Shown here one piece after another: positions 29,705-33,663 of a stretch of 33,663 nucleotides of DNA (position 1 is the first letter of the stretch; each line of letters begins with the position of its first letter). The notes beneath the pieces were generated by a model, which made no database searches, was not told the DNA's origin, and saw only the letters and a program-made list of their open reading frames with translations. The stretch is from Bacteriovoracaceae bacterium UBA6261 (lineage in GTDB: Bacteria > Bdellovibrionota > Bacteriovoracia > Bacteriovoracales > Bacteriovoracaceae). The translations under genes were made by a program, and so were the position numbers. The stretch covers positions 1 through 33,663 of the forward strand of contig DJVH01000035.1 of assembly GCA_002440825.1 (NCBI GenBank), given 5' to 3'.

Positions 29705-30625
29705 ATGCTTAATCAACGTACAATCGCGAAAAAAGTTTCGGTGACTGGTATTGGTATCCATTCTGGAAAGAAGGTTACGCTTACTCTTCATCCTGCAGAA
29801 GCCGATTTCGGCATTCAATTTAAACGCGTTGATTTAAAAGATGCGCCTGTTTTAAAAGCAACAGCAGAAACTGTTGGTGCTACTGAAAACAACACGACTC
29901 TTGGAGCAGGTAATAATGCTGTTCACACTGTAGAGCATTTACTTTCAGCTTTTTACGGTTTCGGTATCGATAACGTGTACTGCGAAATCGATGGACCAGA
30001 AGTTCCGATTATGGACGGTTCAGGCGCGTCTTTCGTTTTCCTATTGAAGGAAACTGGAATTGCGACTCTGAACAAGTCAAAAAAATTTCTTATTGTTCTC
30101 GAGAAAGTCAGAGTTGAAGTTGATGACAAATGGGCCGAAATCGAACCGTCATCAAAATTGATCATCGATTCAACGATCGTTTTTGCTCACCCGACTATCA
30201 AAGCTCAAAACAAAGTTTTTGAATTTTCATGCGAAAATTATATCAACGAAATCGGCCGCGCCAGAACATTCGGTCTTTTAAAAGACGTTGATGCACTCAA
30301 AAGAAAAGGCCTTATTAAAGGCGGATCTCTCGACAATGCGATCGTGCTAGACGATTACAAAGTCGTAAATCCAGAAGGGCTTCGCTTTGCTGATGAATTT
30401 GTACGCCACAAGATCCTCGACACAGTCGGAGATATTTCTCTTCTTGGTTACGAAATCGCTGGCAAAATCACGACTTTCAAATCTGGTCACAACCTTCATA
30501 ATCTTCTGTGCCGCAAACTTCTTGCGACACCTTCAGCTTATGAAATCGTTTCCGCGGCGTCTCTTGAGAGAGAAACAGTCGAAGCATTCACACTCCCCAG
30601 AGCGCTTGCACCATCATTTCATTAG
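29705..30625 (+). CDS. lpxC: UDP-3-O-acyl-N-acetylglucosamine deacetylase LpxC
   Basis: A 306-residue zinc deacetylase, the committed step of lipid A synthesis. HTVEHLLSA (74-82) provides Glu77 and zinc ligand His78; EVPIMDGSGASF and the later FVRHKILDTVGDISLLG provide the His and Asp zinc ligands of the HKxxDxxGD motif. The N-terminus MLNQRTIAKKVSVTGIGIHS matches LpxC starts, which fixes the ATG at 29705. It is 52 bases before proS. Its presence shows an LPS-containing outer membrane. The other lpx genes are not in the window. Confidence 0.97.
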   Translation: MLNQRTIAKKVSVTGIGIHSGKKVTLTLHPAEADFGIQFKRVDLKDAPVLKATAETVGATENNTTLGAGNNAVHTVEHLLSAFYGFGIDNVYCEIDGPEVPIMDGSGASFVFLLKETGIATLNKSKKFLIVLEKVRVEVDDKWAEIEPSSKLIIDSTIVFAHPTIKAQNKVFEFSCENYINEIGRARTFGLLKDVDALKRKGLIKGGSLDNAIVLDDYKVVNPEGLRFADEFVRHKILDTVGDISLLGYEIAGKITTFKSGHNLHNLLCRKLLATPSAYEIVSAASLERETVEAFTLPRALAPSFH

Positions 30626-30677
30626 TTAAAAGTTTGTAGTATCATCAACCCAATTTAATTTATATCAAGGAAGTTTC

Positions 30678-32396
30678 ATGAAACTCTCTCAAGGTTTTTG
30701 GCAAACATATAAAGAAGTTCCTGCTGATGCAGAAATTCCCTCTCACCAGTTAATGATTCGTGCGGGCTTAATCCATAAAGCAGGTTCAGGTCTTTACAAT
30801 TATTTACCGATGGGACTTCGCTCAATCCGCAAAGTTGAAAACATCATCAGAGAAGAATTAAACAAGATCGGTTCTTACGAAATCACCATGACTGTTGTTA
30901 CACCTGGTGAACTTTGGATGGAAACAGGACGCTGGGATAAGATGGGCGGCCTCATGCTTCGCTTTAAGGATAAGAAAGATTCTGATCTTTGTATCTCTCC
31001 AACGAACGAAGAAGCTGTCACTGATATATTTAGAAAGACTGTTAAATCGTACAAGCAACTTCCCGTAACTTTGTACCAGATCAATACAAAATTTCGCGAT
31101 GAAATCAGACCAAGATTTGGCCTGATGAGAGGTCGCGAATTCACAATGAAAGACGCTTATTCTTTTCACATCGATAAAGCCAGCCTCGATGTAGGTTACC
31201 AGGCCATGTATGATGCCTATTGCGCGATTTTCACTCGCCTTGGATTGGAATTTATTCCTGTCGTAGCCGACGGAGGCGCCATGGCTTCAGCTGATTCTAA
31301 AACCCACGAGTTTCAAGTTGTGGCTAACGCCGGAGAAGATCTGATTATCTATTCTCCAGAAGCGCAATATGCAGCCAACGTTGAAAAAGCACAAACAATC
31401 AGATCGAAAACTGATTACGATATGAACATCTCAGCTTTGACTGATGTGGAAACAAAAAATCAGGAAACAATCGAAGATGTGAGTAAATTCCTAGGAACAC
31501 AACCTCATCACAGCCTTAAGTCGATGATTTATTCTGCGACTACAGGAAGTGAATCGCATCTGATTCTCGCTCTGGTTTTGGGAGATGATTCAGTTAACGA
31601 AATCAAGCTTCAGAATTATTTGAAATGCGATCACTTGACTCCGGCAACTGAAGAGCAGTTGAAATTTGCAAAACTATGGAAAGGTTATATTGGTCCGGTA
31701 GGTTTAAAAGATGATATCAGAATCATTCTCGACAGTGCCGTAAATCAAGATGCTTCATACGTTGTCGGCGCCAATAAGAAAGATTTTCACTTGAAAGGCT
31801 TCAATCCAAAACGTGATATGAAGAAAATGGAGACAGCAGACCTGCGCCTGGCACGTGCCGGCGATTTGACTCTCGATGGAAAACACTCCGTTGTTGAAAA
31901 ACGCGGAATTGAAGTTGGTCACGTATTCCAGCTTGGTGATAAATACACAAAAGACATGAAGGTTGGTGTTCTCGATCAAAACGGTAAACTGGTTACTCCA
32001 CTGATGGGATGCTATGGGATCGGCGTAACGAGAGTGGTTGCTGCTTCAATAGAACAAAACCACGACGCAAATGGTATCATTTGGCCGAAAGCTATAGCAC
32101 CTTATCAGGTTTATTTTGCAACCATCGTCAAAGCTGAAGAATATGCAAAAATTGCGGATGAAATTTACACAGAAATGATCAACGCAGGTATCGAAGTTGT
32201 TTATGACGACAGAAATGCCGGGCCAGGTAACAAATTTAAAGATGCTGACTTGCTGGGATTGCCATTTAGAGTCGTGCTTGGGGAAAGAGATTTCTCTGCG
32301 ACACAAGAACTGGAAATCATCGATCGCAAAACAGGTGAAACAAAAAAAGTAAAAAGAGAGGAACTTGTTCCTACACTTCAAAAGCTTTTAAAGTAG
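30678..32396 (+). CDS. proS: Prolyl-tRNA synthetase, bacterial type
   Basis: A 572-residue class II synthetase with the bacterial layout. The catalytic core (about 1-220) has motif 1 near AGLIHKAGSGLYNYLPMGLR, the TPTNEE-like region as SPTNEEAVTD, and motif 2 around FRDEIRPRFGLMRGREF. The YbaK-like editing insertion (about 235-385) removes mischarged Ala. Motif 3 follows near GCYGIGVTRVVAA, and the C-terminal anticodon-binding domain spans about 475-572. AAGGAAG lies about 7 bases before the ATG. The rlmB-like gene follows after 5 bases. Confidence 0.97.
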   Translation: MKLSQGFWQTYKEVPADAEIPSHQLMIRAGLIHKAGSGLYNYLPMGLRSIRKVENIIREELNKIGSYEITMTVVTPGELWMETGRWDKMGGLMLRFKDKKDSDLCISPTNEEAVTDIFRKTVKSYKQLPVTLYQINTKFRDEIRPRFGLMRGREFTMKDAYSFHIDKASLDVGYQAMYDAYCAIFTRLGLEFIPVVADGGAMASADSKTHEFQVVANAGEDLIIYSPEAQYAANVEKAQTIRSKTDYDMNISALTDVETKNQETIEDVSKFLGTQPHHSLKSMIYSATTGSESHLILALVLGDDSVNEIKLQNYLKCDHLTPATEEQLKFAKLWKGYIGPVGLKDDIRIILDSAVNQDASYVVGANKKDFHLKGFNPKRDMKKMETADLRLARAGDLTLDGKHSVVEKRGIEVGHVFQLGDKYTKDMKVGVLDQNGKLVTPLMGCYGIGVTRVVAASIEQNHDANGIIWPKAIAPYQVYFATIVKAEEYAKIADEIYTEMINAGIEVVYDDRNAGPGNKFKDADLLGLPFRVVLGERDFSATQELEIIDRKTGETKKVKREELVPTLQKLLK

Positions 32397-32401
32397 GACA
32401 A

Positions 32402-33169
32402 ATGGATCACGACTTAATTGTAGGTATACACAGTATTGCAGAGGCTTTAAAAAATCCTGAACGAGCTATTTATGAAATCGTTGCCACTGAAGAGGGTATA
32501 GATGAATTAAAAAAGCGCGGCGGATTAAAGCGCGAAGAAATTCCCATGGATAAAGTTCGCCTGCTTGAAGGCCACGCTTTACAGGAAGAAGCTAAGAAGA
32601 TTTATCGCGATCTGGATATGGAATTCAATCGAGTTCCTTCCGGGATTTTCATGTTGGTAAGTCCAGTAAATATTCTTGAACCAACCTGGATTTATACACA
32701 GCTTGAAAGCAGAATTCCTTTAAAGATTCTCGCACTCGATCAGGTTACTGACGCTCACAATGGCGCAGCCATTATGAGAACAGCTGCTTTCTTTGGCATT
32801 GATGCCATTCTCATCTCGGCCAAAGGTAACTTCGGCCTTGGACCCAACTTCGCCCGCATCGCTTCTGGTGCCACTGAACACGTAAAAATCGTACGATGTT
32901 CTGCCCTTCCAAAAACTCTTTCGAAGCTAAAAGATCTTGGCGTCACTTGCATTGGATTATCTGAGCACGCAACCGGGGATCTTCAAAAAACGGCAGAAAA
33001 AAAATCAATTTGTTTAGTCCTCGGCGCTGAAGATGTCGGGATGTCACACGCCGTTAGTCGTGTGGTAGAAACGACTATTTCCCTAAAACCCGCAGGGAAA
33101 ATCAAATCATTGAACGTTTCTGTCGCTGCTGCAATTGCCATGGAAAAGATTTTTGGCGAAGCTGACTGA
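32402..33169 (+). CDS. rlmB: SPOUT RNA 2'-O-methyltransferase, RlmB/TrmH type
   Basis: A 255-residue TrmH/RlmB family methyltransferase. The N-terminal ~75 residues form the RNA-binding domain (DLIVGIHSIAEALKNPERAI). The SPOUT catalytic domain follows with motif 1 LDQVTDAHNGAAIMRTAAFF, motif 2 CLVLGAEDVGMS and motif 3 AGKIKSLNVSVAAAIAME, which bind S-adenosylmethionine in a trefoil knot. RlmB methylates G2251 in 23S rRNA of E. coli; another rRNA or tRNA site cannot be excluded. The start is 5 bases after proS, with AGGA overlapping the proS stop. No hairpin terminator separates it from the downstream tRNA promoter. Confidence 0.88.
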   Translation: MDHDLIVGIHSIAEALKNPERAIYEIVATEEGIDELKKRGGLKREEIPMDKVRLLEGHALQEEAKKIYRDLDMEFNRVPSGIFMLVSPVNILEPTWIYTQLESRIPLKILALDQVTDAHNGAAIMRTAAFFGIDAILISAKGNFGLGPNFARIASGATEHVKIVRCSALPKTLSKLKDLGVTCIGLSEHATGDLQKTAEKKSICLVLGAEDVGMSHAVSRVVETTISLKPAGKIKSLNVSVAAAIAMEKIFGEAD

Positions 33170-33190
33170 TAAAAAAACTCAAAAAAGTTA

Positions 33191-33219
33191 TTGCCAGAAA
33201 ATCAACATGAGTTTATAAA
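33191..33219 (+). promoter_or_regulatory. Promoter of the tRNA operon
   Basis: TTGCCA (33191-33196), a 17-base spacer and TATAAA (33214-33219), followed by a C-rich stretch (TACCCC) near the predicted start. A GC-rich discriminator is typical of stable-RNA promoters under stringent control, so ppGpp repression is a plausible inference. Confidence 0.65.
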
Positions 33220-33250
33220 ATACCCCTAGCATAACGGTTAGATACTGTAG

Positions 33251-33326
33251 GCTGACTTAGCTCAGTTGGTAGAGCATCGGTTTTGTAAACCGACGGTCGT
33301 AGGTTCGATTCCTATAGTCAGCTCCA
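33251..33326 (+). tRNA. tRNA-Thr (anticodon TGT)
   Basis: Cloverleaf with acceptor GCTGACT/AGTCAGC, D stem GCTC/GAGC, anticodon stem TCGGT/ACCGA around loop TTTGTAA (anticodon TGT), T arm with GGTTCGATTCC and an encoded CCA end. First tRNA of the cluster. Confidence 0.97.
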
Positions 33327-33354
33327 TCTATCTATAAGTGAGGGCTGGATTTGA

Positions 33355-33440
33355 GGAGAGATTGCCGAGCGGCCAAAGGCAACAGACTGTAAATCTGTCG
33401 GTTTATACCTTCGAAGGTTCGAATCCTTCTCTCTCCACCA
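33355..33440 (+). tRNA. tRNA-Tyr (anticodon GTA)
   Basis: An 86-base class II tRNA with a long variable arm. Acceptor GGAGAGA/TCTCTCC, anticodon stem CAGA/TCTG with loop CTGTAAA (anticodon GTA), T loop GGTTCGAATCC, discriminator A and encoded CCA. It lies 28 bases after tRNA-Thr. Confidence 0.97.
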
Positions 33441-33462
33441 TCTCTTCTTTAAAATTTGCAAT

Positions 33463-33538
33463 GCGGGCTTAGCTCAGTTGGTAGAGCGCCACCCTTCCAA
33501 GGTGGATGTCGCAAGTTCGAATCTTGTAGCCCGCTCCA
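33463..33538 (+). tRNA. tRNA-Gly (anticodon TCC)
   Basis: Acceptor GCGGGCT/AGCCCGC, D stem GCTC/GAGC, anticodon stem CCACC/GGTGG with loop CTTCCAA (anticodon TCC), T arm with AGTTCGAATCT and encoded CCA. It lies 22 bases after tRNA-Tyr. Confidence 0.97.
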
Positions 33539-33582
33539 TCTTAAAAAACATTTTCCCCCTTAATTCACTTGAGATTCTTTGC

Positions 33583-33611
33583 TTTACACAATTGCATGCA
33601 TACTCTATTTT
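33583..33611 (+). promoter_or_regulatory. Candidate internal promoter before the last tRNA
   Basis: TTTACA (33583-33588), a 17-base spacer and TATTTT (33606-33611) lie in the 94-base gap after tRNA-Gly, about 20 bases before the next tRNA. It could give the last tRNA and the predicted tuf gene extra transcription. No hairpin terminator is seen in the gap. Confidence 0.35.
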
Positions 33612-33632
33612 AATTTTCGAAACTTTGGATTA

Positions 33633-33663
33633 GCTCTAGTGGCTCAGTGGTAGAGCACTCCCT
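33633..33663 (+). tRNA. Partial tRNA, 5' part (probably tRNA-Thr GGT)
   Basis: The 5' acceptor strand GCTCTAG, TG, D arm GCTC-AGTGGTA-GAGC and the start of the anticodon stem (CTCCCT) are visible; the anticodon is past the window edge. The order Thr(TGT)-Tyr-Gly-Thr(GGT)-tuf is known from E. coli and others, so Thr(GGT) is inferred. The visible bases alone do not fix the amino acid. Confidence 0.75.

Noticed and set aside
32046..32381. 111-residue minus-strand open frame
   Set aside because: Antisense to the anticodon-binding region of proS, Phe/Cys-rich and without start signals.

Overview
The window looks like chromosomal DNA from a free-living, flagellated, Gram-negative bacterium of the Bdellovibrionota, most likely the Bacteriovorax/Peredibacter side (class Bacteriovoracia). 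The basis is an AT-rich composition, a flgFGAHIJ-flgM-flgN-flgKL-csrA-fliW block, LpxC, BamD, FlgH and FlgI (outer membrane and LPS), and the overall protein flavour. The genus is an inference from memory of the families, not a database result. I see no mobile elements, CRISPR arrays, rRNA or phage genes; the window is almost fully packed with genes.

Layout, left to right. (1) 1-1178: the 5' end of an unknown minus-strand gene, a minus-strand tRNA-Asn, and two unknown plus-strand genes preceded by a near-perfect flagellar sigma-28 promoter. (2) 1173-5111, minus: a class III aminotransferase, AstA and AstD, a partial arginine/ornithine succinyltransferase catabolic operon without AstB or AstE. 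(3) 5220-9033, plus: an envelope operon with a TPR-membrane-SH3 protein, a cyclic-nucleotide-binding protein, an AI-2E/PerM family permease, BamD and a TPR protein, ending at a bidirectional terminator. (4) 9089-18469, minus: flagellar genes in transcription order flgF, flgG, flgA, flgH, flgI, flgJ, flgM, flgN-like, flgK, flgL, then csrA and fliW, probably with their own promoter. (5) 18703-23751, plus: xseB, a patatin-like lipoprotein lacking its catalytic residues, PBP1A, and a TonB-family protein whose ribosome-binding site lies in a hairpin. (6) 23748-26638, minus: a 98-residue unknown, then the one-carbon/glycine-cleavage genes folD-gcvT-gcvH. (7) 26713-29069, plus: a previously uncalled 56-codon membrane protein gene overlapping ruvC, then ruvA and ruvB. 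(8) 29084-29509, minus: a MenI-type thioesterase. (9) 29705-33169, plus: lpxC, proS, and an rlmB/TrmH-type rRNA methyltransferase. (10) 33251-end: tRNA-Thr(TGT), tRNA-Tyr(GTA), tRNA-Gly(TCC) and the start of a fourth tRNA. This is the order that precedes tuf in many bacteria, so tRNA-Thr(GGT) and EF-Tu are predicted just outside.

The flagellar block covers rod, P- and L-rings, hook-filament junction, the anti-sigma factor and the FliW/CsrA translational switch, so rod/ring assembly and late-gene control are encoded together. Most genes are ordinary. The points most worth checking are the sigma-28 promoter on the unknown 389-1178 gene pair, a FlgG with an added signal-peptide-like N-terminus, the catalytically dead patatin lipoprotein beside PBP1A, the hairpin over the tonB-like start, the small membrane protein coupled to ruvC, and promoters placed so close to ATG that the mRNAs should be leaderless. 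No stretch longer than about 300 bases lacks a gene; the longest gaps (214-388, 18470-18702, 24045-24284) are described as regulatory features.
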